This document shows, piece by piece, positions 1-8,634 of a DNA stretch of 57,688 bases. Source of the DNA: Candidatus Omnitrophota bacterium (lineage in GTDB: Bacteria; Omnitrophota; Omnitrophia; Omnitrophales; JACROU01); assembly GCA_016214265.1 (NCBI GenBank), contig JACROU010000008.1:1-57688 (forward strand). The letters are read 5' to 3'. Position numbers and translations under genes: made by a program. The first letter of the stretch is position 1. The number at the start of each line of letters is the position of its first letter. The notes beneath the pieces are model-generated. The model ran no database searches, had not been told where the DNA came from, and saw only the letters and a list, made by a program, of their open reading frames with translations.

Positions 1-608
1 AGGGTGGAATTTATAATTTTGTCACCAAACGTGGGCGTTGTGTGGGCGAGCATTCCAAAATTTCCTGGACTCAGGTCGAGACCGGATCGGCGATTACGTG
101 GAAATATCCGAGCGTGATTTTGCAGGGGGACCATTCGGTTGGGGAATTTTATTCGGTGGCACTGACGAACAATTATCAGCAGGCGGATACTGGCACGAAA
201 ATGATTCATATCGGCAAGAACACCAAAAGCACGATTATTTCGAAAGGCATCGCGGCACGGCATGGCAGCAACACGTACCGGGGCCTGGTGAATGTGCTGG
301 GACGGGCGGCGAACGCGCAAAATTATTCGCAGTGCGATTCGCTGATGATCGGCGACAAATGTAGCGCCGACACGTTTCCGTATTTGGAGGTGGACAACAA
401 CACGGCGAAAGTCGAGCACGAGGCGTCGACCTCAAAAATCAGCGAGGATCAGCTTTTCTATTGCCGCCAGCGCGGCATTTCCGACGAGAACGCGATCTCG
501 ATGATTGTGAGCGGATTTTGCAAGCAAGTGTTCAAAAATTTGCCGATGGAATTTGCGGTGGAAGCGACGAAGTTGATGGGAGTGAGTTTAGAGGGCAGTG
601 TGGGGTGA
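1..608 (+). CDS. sufB: SufB, Fe-S cluster scaffold subunit (3' part only)
   Basis: This is the C-terminal part of SufB, the scaffold of the SufBCD complex that assembles Fe-S clusters in the cytoplasm. The frame is open from base 3 and runs off the left edge, so no start is visible. Recognisable SufB blocks are [56 protein letters not shown] and the late [15 protein letters not shown]. About 200 residues are present, against roughly 470 for full SufB. It heads the suf run sufB-C-D-S-U-T on the same strand. The gap to sufC is 122 bases and holds a 32-base perfect palindrome. Identity is firm; only the length is limited by the window. Confidence 0.96.
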   Translation, partial: GGIYNFVTKRGRCVGEHSKISWTQVETGSAITWKYPSVILQGDHSVGEFYSVALTNNYQQADTGTKMIHIGKNTKSTIISKGIAARHGSNTYRGLVNVLGRAANAQNYSQCDSLMIGDKCSADTFPYLEVDNNTAKVEHEASTSKISEDQLFYCRQRGISDENAISMIVSGFCKQVFKNLPMEFAVEATKLMGVSLEGSVG

Positions 609-638
609 GAACGAAAAGTTGTCCGGGATCCAGTTGGA

Positions 639-670
639 TTAGGTGCCAGGTTCATGAACCTGGCACCTAA
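639..670. repeat. Perfect 32-bp palindrome, type A element
   Basis: The left half TTAGGTGCCAGGTTCA is followed immediately by its exact reverse complement, with no loop. It lies 30 bases after the sufB stop. A longer copy of the same core occurs at 41315-41358. There is no T-run after it, so it is not a standard intrinsic terminator. It may be a dispersed palindromic element or an mRNA 3'-end stabiliser. Confidence 0.9.
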
Positions 671-730
671 TTTCCGTTGTTTTGAATTTTGACTTTTGCA
701 TTTTGAATTAGGTCAAAGGGAGATTTATCA

Positions 731-1471
731 ATGCTAGAAATTCGCAATTTACACGTATCCGTCAATGATGTGGAAATCCTGAAAGGGATTAATCTGAAAA
801 TCAAAGCGGGCGAAATTCACGCCATCATGGGACCGAACGGTTCCGGTAAAAGTACGCTGACGAAAGTGCTCGCCGGACATCCGGCGTTCGTGGTGACGAA
901 AGGCGAAGTGTTATACGAAGGAAAAAATCTGCTGCCGCTCGCACCCGAAGACCGGGCGCGCGAAGGCATATTTCTGGCGTTTCAGTATCCGGTCGAAATT
1001 CCGGGTGTGAATAATGCCTACTTTTTGCGCGCGGCGCTTAATGAAATTCGTGCGCATAAGGGATTGGAAGAATTCGACGCCGTCGATTTTCTGGAATTCC
1101 TGAAAGAAAAATTGAAAGTGGTGGATATGGATCCAAGTTTTATCAATCGTCCGGTGAACGTAGGGTTTTCGGGCGGTGAGAAAAAAAGGAACGAAATTCT
1201 TCAAATGGCCGTGCTCGAGCCGAAGCTCGCGATTTTGGACGAAACCGATTCCGGACTCGACATCGATGCGCTTCGTGTTGTGTCGGAAGGTGTGAACAAA
1301 TTGAAGCGTCCGGACCGGGCGATTCTTTTGGTGACGCATTATCAGCGCCTCCTCAACTACATTATTCCGGATCATGTGCACGTACTGGTGGGTGGAAAAA
1401 TTGTGCGAAGCGGGTTGAAGGATTTGGCGTTTCAGCTGGAAGAAAAAGGCTACGATTGGGTTAGGGGTTGA
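731..1471 (+). CDS. sufC: SufC, ATPase of the SUF Fe-S assembly complex
   Basis: SufC is the ABC-type ATPase that drives conformational change in SufBCD during Fe-S cluster assembly. At 246 residues it has the usual family length. Walker A is GPNGSGKST near residue 35. The SufC-specific signature is [11 protein letters not shown], followed by Walker [13 protein letters not shown] with the DETDSGLD form typical of SufC rather than transporters, and the H-loop VTHYQRLL. The ATG follows a purine stretch (AAAGGGAGA) about 7 bases upstream. The stop TGA lies just before sufD, so the two are almost certainly co-translated. No membrane segment is present, as expected for a cytosolic ATPase. Confidence 0.97.
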   Translation: MLEIRNLHVSVNDVEILKGINLKIKAGEIHAIMGPNGSGKSTLTKVLAGHPAFVVTKGEVLYEGKNLLPLAPEDRAREGIFLAFQYPVEIPGVNNAYFLRAALNEIRAHKGLEEFDAVDFLEFLKEKLKVVDMDPSFINRPVNVGFSGGEKKRNEILQMAVLEPKLAILDETDSGLDIDALRVVSEGVNKLKRPDRAILLVTHYQRLLNYIIPDHVHVLVGGKIVRSGLKDLAFQLEEKGYDWVRG

Positions 1472-1476
1472 TTACG

Positions 1477-2781
1477 ATGATGGTTCAGGCTGTGGAAAAA
1501 ACAAATTATCTCGCGGAATTCCAGAAACGGAAAAGCCGAGACGCGTTTTCCGCGCTTCGACAGGCGGCCATGGCGGCGTTCGGCGAGCTGGGATTTCCGA
1601 CCCGTGATCATGAGGATTGGAAATACACCAACGTAGAGCCGATCGCGGCGAGTCTTTTTCAATTGAATGCGCCGGCGGCCGATCCCATCGCGCTTCAAAA
1701 ACTGGAAATCGGAAATCCCCAGTGGCATCGTCTTGTTTTCGTGAATGGAGTGCTGTCGAAAGAATTGTCTTCAACGGAAAATTTACCCGCCGGGGTGAAA
1801 GTGGAAAGCCTCGCCGGGGCGATACAATCCGATTCGATTATCGTTGAAGAATATTTGTCAAAGATTGCGGATTATCGCGTTGATGCCTTCACGGCGCTCA
1901 ACACTGCGTTTATTCACGACGGTGCTTTTGTTTTTATCCCCAAAAATGTGATTTTGGCAAAACCGGTTCATCTCATGTTTGTTTCCCATTCCTGGGAAGG
2001 CGGGATTGTTTCCCAGCCGCGCAATCTTCTTGTTGCCGGTGAGGGCAGTTCCGCGACGATTGTTGAAAGTTATGTGACGCCCGAGGATCATGCTTATTTC
2101 ACGAATTCGGTAACCGAAATCGTGCTGGGCAAAAATGCGCAGATGGATTATTACAAAGATCAAAAAGAAAGCGTGAACGCGTTTCATGTGGGTTCTTGCG
2201 CGGTGCGGCAGGAAAAGGCGAGCCGGTTTTATTCCACCTCGATCTCCCTCGGCGCCAAGTTGTCGCGCAGTAATCTCGTGATCGATCTTCAGGACGAAGG
2301 CGTGGAATGCGACCTGAAAGGAATTTATTTCGTGACGGGCACTCAGCATGTTGATCATCATTTATTCGTTGATCACAAAAAACCGCGCGGGACGAGCCGT
2401 CAGTTATACAAAGGCATTTTGGATGGGCATGCGACGGGGGCCTTCAGCGGAAAAATTCTGATTCATAAAGACGCGCAAAAAACCGATGCCGAACAGATCA
2501 ATAAAAATTTGCTGTTATCCGCGAGCGCGAAAGTTGATACCAAACCTCAGTTGGAGATTTTTGCCGATGATGTGAAGGCGACGCACGGCGCGGCGATCGG
2601 TCAGTTGGATGAGGACGAGATATTTTATTTGAAAAGCCGGGGCATGGGCGAAGAGACCGCTCGGGCGCTTCTGACGTTCGGATTCGCCAGCGAGTTGGTG
2701 GAGAAAGTGAAGCTGGACCCGATTCGCTGGGAACTTGATCGCATTTTCTGGACCCGCCTTCAAGAGGTTCCTGGAACCTAA
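1477..2781 (+). CDS. sufD: SufD, Fe-S assembly protein of SufBCD
   Basis: SufD pairs with SufB and SufC and is needed for iron acquisition by the scaffold. The protein has about 434 residues from ATG 1477; ATG 1480 is equally possible, and an in-frame TTG at 1468 overlaps the sufC stop. Family blocks include [14 protein letters not shown] near the N-terminus and, in the C-terminal beta-helix, [20 protein letters not shown] and [34 protein letters not shown] follows close to the end. The last codons (Q-E-V-P-G-T-stop) are encoded by a dispersed palindromic element that begins at 2765, so this repeat has replaced or extended the native C-terminus. Confidence 0.96.
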   Translation: MMVQAVEKTNYLAEFQKRKSRDAFSALRQAAMAAFGELGFPTRDHEDWKYTNVEPIAASLFQLNAPAADPIALQKLEIGNPQWHRLVFVNGVLSKELSSTENLPAGVKVESLAGAIQSDSIIVEEYLSKIADYRVDAFTALNTAFIHDGAFVFIPKNVILAKPVHLMFVSHSWEGGIVSQPRNLLVAGEGSSATIVESYVTPEDHAYFTNSVTEIVLGKNAQMDYYKDQKESVNAFHVGSCAVRQEKASRFYSTSISLGAKLSRSNLVIDLQDEGVECDLKGIYFVTGTQHVDHHLFVDHKKPRGTSRQLYKGILDGHATGAFSGKILIHKDAQKTDAEQINKNLLLSASAKVDTKPQLEIFADDVKATHGAAIGQLDEDEIFYLKSRGMGEETARALLTFGFASELVEKVKLDPIRWELDRIFWTRLQEVPGT

Positions 2782-2792
2782 GTGCCACGTTG
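2765..2792 (+). repeat. Type B palindromic element, copy 1
   Basis: The element starts with AGGTTCCTGGAACCT, a 7-bp inverted repeat around one base, followed by AAGTGCCACGTTG. It overlaps the 3' end of sufD, supplying its stop codon, and ends just before the sufS ribosome-binding site. An identical 28-base copy lies at 4035, on the other side of sufS and in the same orientation. Confidence 0.92.
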
Positions 2793-2803
2793 CAGGAGAG
2801 GTT

Positions 2804-4033
2804 ATGATGACAACTGTGTTTGATGTTCAACAATATCGCAAGGATTTTCCCGCGCTCAGTCAAAAGGTGTACGGCAAGCCCCTGGTTTATCTCGACAACG
2901 CGGCGACGGCTCAAAAACCGCAGTGCGTGATCGACACGCTCGACCGGTACTATTCCGCCGAAAACGCGAATATTCATCGCGGCATTCATTATTTAAGTCA
3001 GAAAGCGACGGATGCCTTTGATGAGGCGCGTGACAAAGTCGCCCGCTTTATCAACGCCAAAGAATCCCGGGAAATTATTTTCGTCCGCGGAGCGACTGAG
3101 GGCATCAATCTGGTCGCGCAAAGTTACGTCCGGCCGCTATTGAAACCTGGCGACGAAATTTTGATTACCTGGATGGAGCATCACTCCAATATTGTTCCGT
3201 GGCAGATGGTGGCCGAGCAAACGGGCGCGAAGCTGAAGGTGACGCCGATCAACGATGCCGGTGAGCTCATCCTGCCGGAATTTGAAAAACTACTGTCGGA
3301 GAAAACTAAGCTGGTGAGCGTGACGCATATTTCCAACGCGCTCGGAACTATTAATCCGGTGAAAAAGATCATTCAGATGGCTCACGCGCTCTCGGTGCCG
3401 GTGCTCGTTGACGGCGCGCAGTCGGTGCCGCATCAGGCCGTGGACGTGCAGGATTTGGATGCGGACTTTTTCGTTTTCTCGGGGCATAAATTGTTTGGCC
3501 CGACCGGAATCGGGGTGGTGTACGGGAAGGCCGAGCATCTCGAGAAAATGCCTCCGTATCAGGGTGGCGGCGATATGATCAGCGCCGTGACGTTCGAGAA
3601 AACGCTCTATAATAAAATTCCGTATAAATTTGAGGCGGGAACGCCACACATCGCCGGCGTGATCGGGCTGGGCTCGGCGATCGATTACGTGAGCGCGATC
3701 GGCATGAGCCGGATTTCCGCGTACGAGCACGAGCTGTTGGAGTACGGCACCCGCGCGCTTTCGAAAATTCCCGGACTGCGCCTGATCGGCACCGCGAAAG
3801 AAAAGGCGAGTATTCTTTCGTTTGTTCTCGAGGCCGCGCATCCGCACGATATTGGAACGATTTTGGATCAGGAAGGGGTCGCGATTCGGGCCGGACATCA
3901 TTGCGCGATGCCGGTGATGGAGCGCTTCGGCGTGCCGGCGACGGTCCGCGCGTCGTTCGCGTTCTACAACACGCATGAGGACATCGACGCCCTCGTGCGG
4001 GCGATAAATAAAGTATTCGAGGTGTTCCGATAA
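2804..4033 (+). CDS. sufS: SufS-type cysteine desulfurase
   Basis: This PLP enzyme removes sulfur from cysteine as a persulfide for Fe-S assembly. From ATG 2804 it has 409 residues, normal for group II (SufS/CsdA) desulfurases. The PLP lysine is K229 in [14 protein letters not shown]. The catalytic cysteine is C367 in [11 protein letters not shown], in the short-loop arrangement of SufS. Other blocks are [11 protein letters not shown] and [10 protein letters not shown]. The start is chosen because GCAGGAGAG sits 4 bases upstream; reading further upstream would translate the repeat element. It lies between two direct copies of the type B element. SufU follows, the usual sulfur acceptor where SufE is absent. 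Confidence 0.97.
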   Translation: MMTTVFDVQQYRKDFPALSQKVYGKPLVYLDNAATAQKPQCVIDTLDRYYSAENANIHRGIHYLSQKATDAFDEARDKVARFINAKESREIIFVRGATEGINLVAQSYVRPLLKPGDEILITWMEHHSNIVPWQMVAEQTGAKLKVTPINDAGELILPEFEKLLSEKTKLVSVTHISNALGTINPVKKIIQMAHALSVPVLVDGAQSVPHQAVDVQDLDADFFVFSGHKLFGPTGIGVVYGKAEHLEKMPPYQGGGDMISAVTFEKTLYNKIPYKFEAGTPHIAGVIGLGSAIDYVSAIGMSRISAYEHELLEYGTRALSKIPGLRLIGTAKEKASILSFVLEAAHPHDIGTILDQEGVAIRAGHHCAMPVMERFGVPATVRASFAFYNTHEDIDALVRAINKVFEVFR

Positions 4034-4034
4034 T

Positions 4035-4062
4035 AGGTTCCTGGAACCTAAGTGCCACGTTG
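4035..4062 (+). repeat. Type B palindromic element, copy 2
   Basis: The copy is identical over 28 bases to the one at 2765-2792 and in the same orientation. It begins one base after the sufS stop codon (TAA 4031-4033) and ends just before the purine-rich ribosome-binding site of sufU. Together the two copies bracket sufS. Confidence 0.92.
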
Positions 4063-4074
4063 AAAGAGGGGAAA

Positions 4075-4521
4075 ATGAGCGAGATTAATGAACTCTATCA
4101 AGATCTGATTTTGGATCACACGAAAAAGCCGCGCAATTTCGAAGTGTTGGAAGGCGCGAGCCGGCATGTCGAAGGCTATAATCCGCTTTGCGGCGACCGG
4201 TACACGATTTATGTTCGGATGGAAGGCGATGTGATCCGGGACGTCAGCTTTCAGGGGTCGGGCTGCGCGATTTCGAAATCGTCGGCGTCCATGATGACAA
4301 CGATCGTGAAGGGGAAAACGAAATGCGAAGCCGAGGCGATTTTCGAGAATTTTCACAAAATGATTACCGGCCAATCCGGCGTCGACAAAAATAAAATTGG
4401 CAAACTGGAAGTCTTTCACGGAGTATCCGAATTTCCCGTGCGCGTGAAATGCGCGAGCCTCGCGTGGCATACGCTAAAAGCCGCGCTGGGCGGGGAAGAA
4501 AAAACAATAACGACGGAGTAA
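4075..4521 (+). CDS. sufU: SufU-type sulfur acceptor / Fe-S assembly protein
   Basis: SufU receives persulfide sulfur from SufS, classically through a zinc site. The 148-residue protein shows the SufU set of ligands: NPLCGDRY, then GSGCAISKSS, and VRVKCASLAW near the C-terminus. The longer insert typical of SufU compared with IscU is present (TKCEAEAIFENFHKMITGQ region). The start at ATG 4075 is preferred because GAAAGAGGGG lies just upstream; an in-frame TTG at 4060 is inside the repeat. With no sufE visible, this is the expected SufS partner. The stop is 4 bases before the next start, so it sits in the same operon. Confidence 0.94.
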   Translation: MSEINELYQDLILDHTKKPRNFEVLEGASRHVEGYNPLCGDRYTIYVRMEGDVIRDVSFQGSGCAISKSSASMMTTIVKGKTKCEAEAIFENFHKMITGQSGVDKNKIGKLEVFHGVSEFPVRVKCASLAWHTLKAALGGEEKTITTE

Positions 4522-4525
4522 AAAC

Positions 4526-5083
4526 ATGATGCAGCCCAACGAAGAAATTCAACTGTCGCGCGATGTCGAAGCCGTGCGCATTCCCGACGGAACACGCACG
4601 ACCCTAACGAAGGGAACTCGTCTGAAAATCACGCAATCCCTCGGAGATATGTACACCATTTTTACCGAACAGGGTTACATGTTCCGCATCGAAGGTAAAA
4701 ACGCGGACGCGATCGGAAAAGAAGTCGTGACTTCTTCCGCGGCGCCCGTCGCCGGTGCTCTCACCGACGTACCGCTTGAAAAGCTGGTGGAAAGCCAGCT
4801 CCGCACGTGCTACGACCCCGAAATTCCGGTAAATATTTTGGATCTCGGACTGATTTATTCTCAAGTGATCACGCCGCTCAAAGACGGGGGAAATCGCGTT
4901 GAAATTGAAATGACGCTCACCGCGCCCGGCTGCGGCATGGGCCCGGTGCTTCAAGATGAAGTGCGCGCCAAAGTCTCGAATCTCCCAGGAGTCACCGAGA
5001 CCGACGTCCGCCTGGTGTTCTCGCCGCCGTGGGGCCCCGACCGCATGTCCGACGCCGCCAAGCTACAGCTCGGCATGATGTAA
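4526..5083 (+). CDS. sufT: SufT-like protein (MIP18/DUF59 family)
   Basis: The protein has 185 residues and two parts. The N-terminal ~90 residues form a small beta-rich domain (PDGTRTTLTKGTRLKITQSL). The C-terminal DUF59/MIP18 domain contains YDPEIPVNILDLGLIY, the conserved TLTAPGCGMGPVL with the reactive cysteine, and LVFSPPWGPDRMSDAAK. This two-domain layout matches SufT, an auxiliary protein for maturation of Fe-S proteins that is often encoded last in suf operons. It follows sufU by 4 bases. The role is known from the family; its specific targets are unknown here. Confidence 0.92.
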   Translation: MMQPNEEIQLSRDVEAVRIPDGTRTTLTKGTRLKITQSLGDMYTIFTEQGYMFRIEGKNADAIGKEVVTSSAAPVAGALTDVPLEKLVESQLRTCYDPEIPVNILDLGLIYSQVITPLKDGGNRVEIEMTLTAPGCGMGPVLQDEVRAKVSNLPGVTETDVRLVFSPPWGPDRMSDAAKLQLGMM

Positions 5084-5122
5084 TTGCCTCCAAACCACCC
5101 CAAAAAACAATTGAAATAACTG

Positions 5123-5151
5123 TTGACAACCTGTGGTTATTCTTGTTTAAT
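5123..5151 (+). promoter_or_regulatory. Consensus sigma70-type promoter of the Rrf2 gene
   Basis: TTGACA (5123-5128), a 17-base spacer and TTTAAT (5146-5151) make a near-perfect housekeeping promoter. A transcript would start near 5158, leaving about 28 bases before the ATG. The flanking inverted repeat ATAAC (5116-5120) / GTTAT (5136-5140) straddles the -35 element and could be a regulator site. A further motif, TCCACAAATC...ACTAACTAGGGTGATAA, covers 5151-5183. Confidence 0.75.
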
Positions 5152-5185
5152 CCACAAATCCGCTAGACTAACTAGGGTGATAAAT

Positions 5186-5647
5186 ATGATCTCAAAACGC
5201 ACAAAATATGGTTTAAAAGCATTACTGTACTTGGGCAAGAAATACGAGAAGGGTCCGATTCTTGTTTCAGAGATAGCGACAGAAGAATCGATCCCCCAAA
5301 AATTTTTGGAAGCCATCCTGCTGGATCTCAAAAATCACGGGATTTTGCAGAGCAAGAAGGGCAAGGGCGGCGGGTACCTGCTGGGACGATCGCCGGATCT
5401 CATTACGTTTGGAGAGGTGATACGTATTCTGGATGGGCCTATCGCTCTTTTGCCATGCATCAGCCAAACCTCATATCAGAAATGTGAGGAATGTCATGAT
5501 GAAGAAACCTGCGGCCTTCGCATTCTGATGAAAGAGGTCCGGGACGTGACTTCGGGGATATTGGACGGAACCACCTTGGCAAGACTCATGGATAAAGTGA
5601 ATAATGCAAAAATGGAAGTGAATGGGGCAGTAATGTACACGATTTAG
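5186..5647 (+). CDS. Rrf2-family transcriptional regulator, probably Fe-S dependent
   Basis: The 153-residue protein begins with the Rrf2 winged-helix start MISKRTKYGLKALLYLGKK. The recognition region IPQKFLEAILLDLKNHGIL and the wing SKKGKGGGYLLGRSP follow. Four cysteines, in C-ISQTSYQK-C-EE-C-HDEET-C, lie near residues 90-110. This is the region where IscR, NsrR and RsrR-like members bind an Fe-S cluster, so cluster sensing is likely. ATG 5186 is chosen for AGGGTG 6 bases upstream. It lies between the suf genes and the sulfate-uptake operon, so it may regulate either or both. The shared motif upstream of this gene and of the next one (5671-5694) supports autoregulation plus control of sulfate uptake; this is inference. 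Confidence 0.9.
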   Translation: MISKRTKYGLKALLYLGKKYEKGPILVSEIATEESIPQKFLEAILLDLKNHGILQSKKGKGGGYLLGRSPDLITFGEVIRILDGPIALLPCISQTSYQKCEECHDEETCGLRILMKEVRDVTSGILDGTTLARLMDKVNNAKMEVNGAVMYTI

Positions 5648-5670
5648 CGATATATTTTTTTCTCTAATAG

Positions 5671-5694
5671 TCCACTAAATCTATAGGGTATATA
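5671..5694 (+). promoter_or_regulatory. Candidate Rrf2 operator upstream of the sulfate operon
   Basis: TCCACTAAATCTATAGGGTA continues into TATAA. It resembles the segment TCCACAAATC...ACTAACTAGGGTGATAA at 5151-5183 before the Rrf2 gene (shared ACTAA...TAGGGT, then an ATAA). Both lie just upstream of the first gene of a transcription unit. Rrf2-family binding was not tested. Confidence 0.4.
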
Positions 5695-5785
5695 AGTTCG
5701 ATGAGTTTGTTTTGTTGTAACACAAAGAGCTAACCGGATAACCGGAAGTTCCCAGCAGAAATAAAAATAAAAAAGGAGAACTATC

Positions 5786-7384
5786 ATGTGGGACTTACGG
5801 TTAATTCTGTTTTATTGGACCTTAGCGGGCGCGTTGCTTGACATGGCGCGCATATTCAATGACATCACAAAAACAATCGGGAATACGCCGCTGGTCAAAA
5901 TTAATCGAATCATCGCAATATTTTCTCTAATCGCTGTTCTGTTTTCGACGCCGGTTTGGGCCGATGTCGATCCGGCGCAGGCGCTCATCAAAATCGTCGA
6001 AGAGTTGAAAAAAGAAGTCGGTGATTTAAAACAAACCGTGATTAACCAGGATCGAAAAATCCAGGATCTGTCAATTCGAGGACCGCGGAACTTGTCAGGC
6101 GGGGAAGTGGCTGCCAACAATTCCTCCTTGCCTACTCCGCCGATGAGTGATGCGGAATTCAACGACCGGCTGGATAAGGCGCTCACGGGTTCAAACAAAT
6201 GGTTGAAGGATTTGAAATTAAGCGGCGACCTTCGGCTTCGTTATGAAGGAATGGACGGAACCAGTGGAAATAGTCTTGAGACCGATCCCCGCAACCGTTT
6301 CCGTTTCCGGCTGCGTTACGGAGTTGAAAAAGGTTTCGGCGAAGAAATGAAGATCGGATTCTCGATGTCCTCTGCGGAACAGGTTACCGGACAGAGCGTG
6401 GATCCGACATCGACTAACGTGACGTTCACGAATTTGTTTGATTTCAAAAATATATTTATCGACAAGGCCTACGCGAGTTACACCCCGAATTGGGCAAAGG
6501 TGGGCCCGATCGAGAAATTGGAAGTAACTGCCGGCAAAGCCAATAATCCGTTCGAAATCGGTTCATCCGAATTGATTTGGGATCGTGACGTAAAACCCGA
6601 AGGTGTGTATGAAAAAATCAATTTTAATTTAATTGATTCAGATAGTTTTGACCTAAAAGGATATTTGCTGGGAGGTCAGTATATTTTGCAGGAAAGCGGT
6701 ACGCTCGCGGCACGAAATCCTTTAACCACCACCTTGACCGGAGACTCGGAGCTTTGGGCGGTTCAGGGCGCTCTGAATCCGGTGTTTTATATTCCCGTGC
6801 TGGAGAGGCCCGTGGATTTTTTGACGGCGTTTTCTTACTACAATTACATGAACTACGGACAGAACAATAACTTTTTTATTGGTGCCACCAGTCTTGCGCG
6901 TGGCAACCCCAATGTGAGCGGGCCATTTTCTCAATTGGACGCGCGTGAGTTTCAGGTTCTTGAAACTTATAACGAGGTGGCGATTTATCCCTACGGATTT
7001 CCGACGCGATTTTTCCTTGATGTTGCGGATAACGTGGGTGCCAATGCAATCGGAAATCAGGGCGGCACAGTCCTCCATAACAATCTGGCTTGGTCCATCG
7101 GAACTCGGTTGGGACAGCTCAAAAAAAAGGGGGATTGGGAAGCGCGTTATGAATACCGCTATTTGGGTGCCAATGCATTGGTTGGAGCTTTTTCCGATAG
7201 TGATTTTGGTTTAACGGGGGGAACGGGGAAAAAAGGAAGTGTGATCCGATTGGGCTACATGATTACAGATAGTTTGACGCTTGCGGGGAATACTTCTTTC
7301 GTATCAAACCTGAATTCCGGCACTGCGGGAATTATTGATGAAGCTCAACGACGTCTTTCTGTTGATTTGGTTTGGAAATTCTAA
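5786..7384 (+). CDS. Outer-membrane porin with a fused cysteine-synthase-like N-terminal stretch
   Basis: Most of this 532-residue protein looks like a large beta-barrel porin. It has a signal peptide ending STPVWA|DVDP and a short coiled coil (IVEELKKEVGDLKQTVINQD). After a Pro/Ser-rich spacer come alternating strands with many Asn, Gly and aromatic residues, and the C-terminus is VDLVWKF. Upstream of the signal peptide is an odd 36-residue stretch. From ATG 5843 it reads MARIFNDITKTIGNTPLV-KINRI, which matches the start of CysK-type cysteine synthases. Removing codons 5789-5896 (108 bases, in frame) would give M-KINRIIAIFSLIAVLFSTPVWA, a textbook Sec signal peptide directly behind AAGGAG. 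The gene heads the sulfate-uptake operon, so sulfate passage across the outer membrane is plausible. Whether the fused form is exported is unknown. Confidence 0.82.
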   Translation: MWDLRLILFYWTLAGALLDMARIFNDITKTIGNTPLVKINRIIAIFSLIAVLFSTPVWADVDPAQALIKIVEELKKEVGDLKQTVINQDRKIQDLSIRGPRNLSGGEVAANNSSLPTPPMSDAEFNDRLDKALTGSNKWLKDLKLSGDLRLRYEGMDGTSGNSLETDPRNRFRFRLRYGVEKGFGEEMKIGFSMSSAEQVTGQSVDPTSTNVTFTNLFDFKNIFIDKAYASYTPNWAKVGPIEKLEVTAGKANNPFEIGSSELIWDRDVKPEGVYEKINFNLIDSDSFDLKGYLLGGQYILQESGTLAARNPLTTTLTGDSELWAVQGALNPVFYIPVLERPVDFLTAFSYYNYMNYGQNNNFFIGATSLARGNPNVSGPFSQLDAREFQVLETYNEVAIYPYGFPTRFFLDVADNVGANAIGNQGGTVLHNNLAWSIGTRLGQLKKKGDWEARYEYRYLGANALVGAFSDSDFGLTGGTGKKGSVIRLGYMITDSLTLAGNTSFVSNLNSGTAGIIDEAQRRLSVDLVWKF

Positions 7385-7406
7385 TGAAAGTGTTGAGGAG
7401 CAAACG

Positions 7407-7601
7407 ATGAATAAAAAACTGGAAAGTAATCACTATTTGGTCAACGACGCCATTTTGAAAGATATCCGGGATGTGTTGCGAGGAGTTCACTATGGCAACA
7501 TCGAGATCAAAGTGCATAACTCACGAGTGGTGCAAATCGATGTAACGCATCGCCAGCGTTTCGACGAAGTCTGGACGCTTGAAGGCGGCGGCGGGATTTG
7601 A
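7407..7601 (+). CDS. YezD-like small protein (DUF2292)
   Basis: The 64-residue protein carries the DUF2292/YezD core: [20 protein letters not shown] followed by [25 protein letters not shown] lies 6 bases before ATG 7407. YezD-type proteins are often encoded beside sulfate or cysteine metabolism genes, and here it sits between the porin and the sulfate-binding protein. Its biochemical role is not established. The C-terminus is Gly-rich (EGGGGI), and the end of the gene overlaps the earliest possible start of the next gene, which suggests translational coupling. Confidence 0.85.
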   Translation: MNKKLESNHYLVNDAILKDIRDVLRGVHYGNIEIKVHNSRVVQIDVTHRQRFDEVWTLEGGGGI

Positions 7602-8634
7602 AAATTTAAAAATAAAATTGCTTGGAAAATGGATTCAAACGTTTGCGGTAACGGTTCTCAGTTTGGGACTGGTTTCAAACGCGTTTGCGGCGAAAGAGGT
7701 GAAGCTCTTGAACGCTTCTTACGATCCCACGCGCGAATTATATGAGGAATATAATCAGGCTTTCGCGAAATATTGGAAAGCGGAAACCGGTGAGATGGTC
7801 ACCGTTCAACAGTCTCACGGCGGCAGCGGCAAGCAGGCGCGCGCGGTGATCGACGGATTGGAAGCCGACGTGGTGACGCTGGCGCTGGCTTACGATATCG
7901 ATTCGCTGAACAAAAAGGGCGGTTTAGTGCCGTTCAAATGGCAGGAGCGTCTTCCTTATAATAGTTCGCCGTATACGTCCACCATCATTTTTTTGGTGCG
8001 CAAGGGCAATCCCAAAAATATCAAGGATTGGGATGATTTGGTGAAGCCCGGGATTTCTGTCATTACACCGAATCCTAAAACATCGGGCGGTGCCCGGTGG
8101 AATTTTCTGGCGGCTTGGGCTTACGCGCTGAAGAAAAATAACGGTGATGAGGCAGCCGCGAAGGATTTCGTCAAAAAACTTTTCAAAAACGCTCCCGTGC
8201 TGGATACGGGCGCCCGCGGATCAACAACAACTTTTGTTGAGCGGGGCATCGGCGATGTTTTGATCGCTTGGGAGAACGAAGCGTTTCTTGCGGTGAATGA
8301 GATTGGTCAGGGACAATTTGAAATTGTAGTGCCCTCGGTGAGCATCCTGGCAGAACCCCCGGTTTCCATCGTGGATTCTGTCACGAAAAAACGAGGCACT
8401 AAAAAGTTGGCAAACGCTTATCTGAAATATCTTTATTCCGATGAAGCACAGGAGGTTATCGCCAGGCATTATTTTCGTCCGCGGAACGAAAAAATTGCAG
8501 CGAAATATGCTGATAAATTTCCGAAATTGAATTTGGTGACGATTGATGATACTTTTGACGGCTGGCAAAAGGCTCAAAAGAAGTTCTTTGCCGACAAAGG
8601 TATTTTTGACGAAATTTATTCGCCGACGGCTTAA
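7579..8634 (+). CDS. sbp: Periplasmic sulfate-binding protein
   Basis: This is the substrate-binding protein of a CysTWA-type sulfate/thiosulfate importer. Family blocks include [71 protein letters not shown] and [10 protein letters not shown]. The Sec signal is [24 protein letters not shown]. The start is uncertain: TTG 7579 gives 351 residues, and TTG 7618 gives a shorter, more typical signal peptide. Neither has a clear ribosome-binding site, so coupling to the upstream YezD-like gene is likely. The stop is immediately followed by the cysT ATG. Confidence 0.93.
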   Translation: MKAAAGFENLKIKLLGKWIQTFAVTVLSLGLVSNAFAAKEVKLLNASYDPTRELYEEYNQAFAKYWKAETGEMVTVQQSHGGSGKQARAVIDGLEADVVTLALAYDIDSLNKKGGLVPFKWQERLPYNSSPYTSTIIFLVRKGNPKNIKDWDDLVKPGISVITPNPKTSGGARWNFLAAWAYALKKNNGDEAAAKDFVKKLFKNAPVLDTGARGSTTTFVERGIGDVLIAWENEAFLAVNEIGQGQFEIVVPSVSILAEPPVSIVDSVTKKRGTKKLANAYLKYLYSDEAQEVIARHYFRPRNEKIAAKYADKFPKLNLVTIDDTFDGWQKAQKKFFADKGIFDEIYSPTA

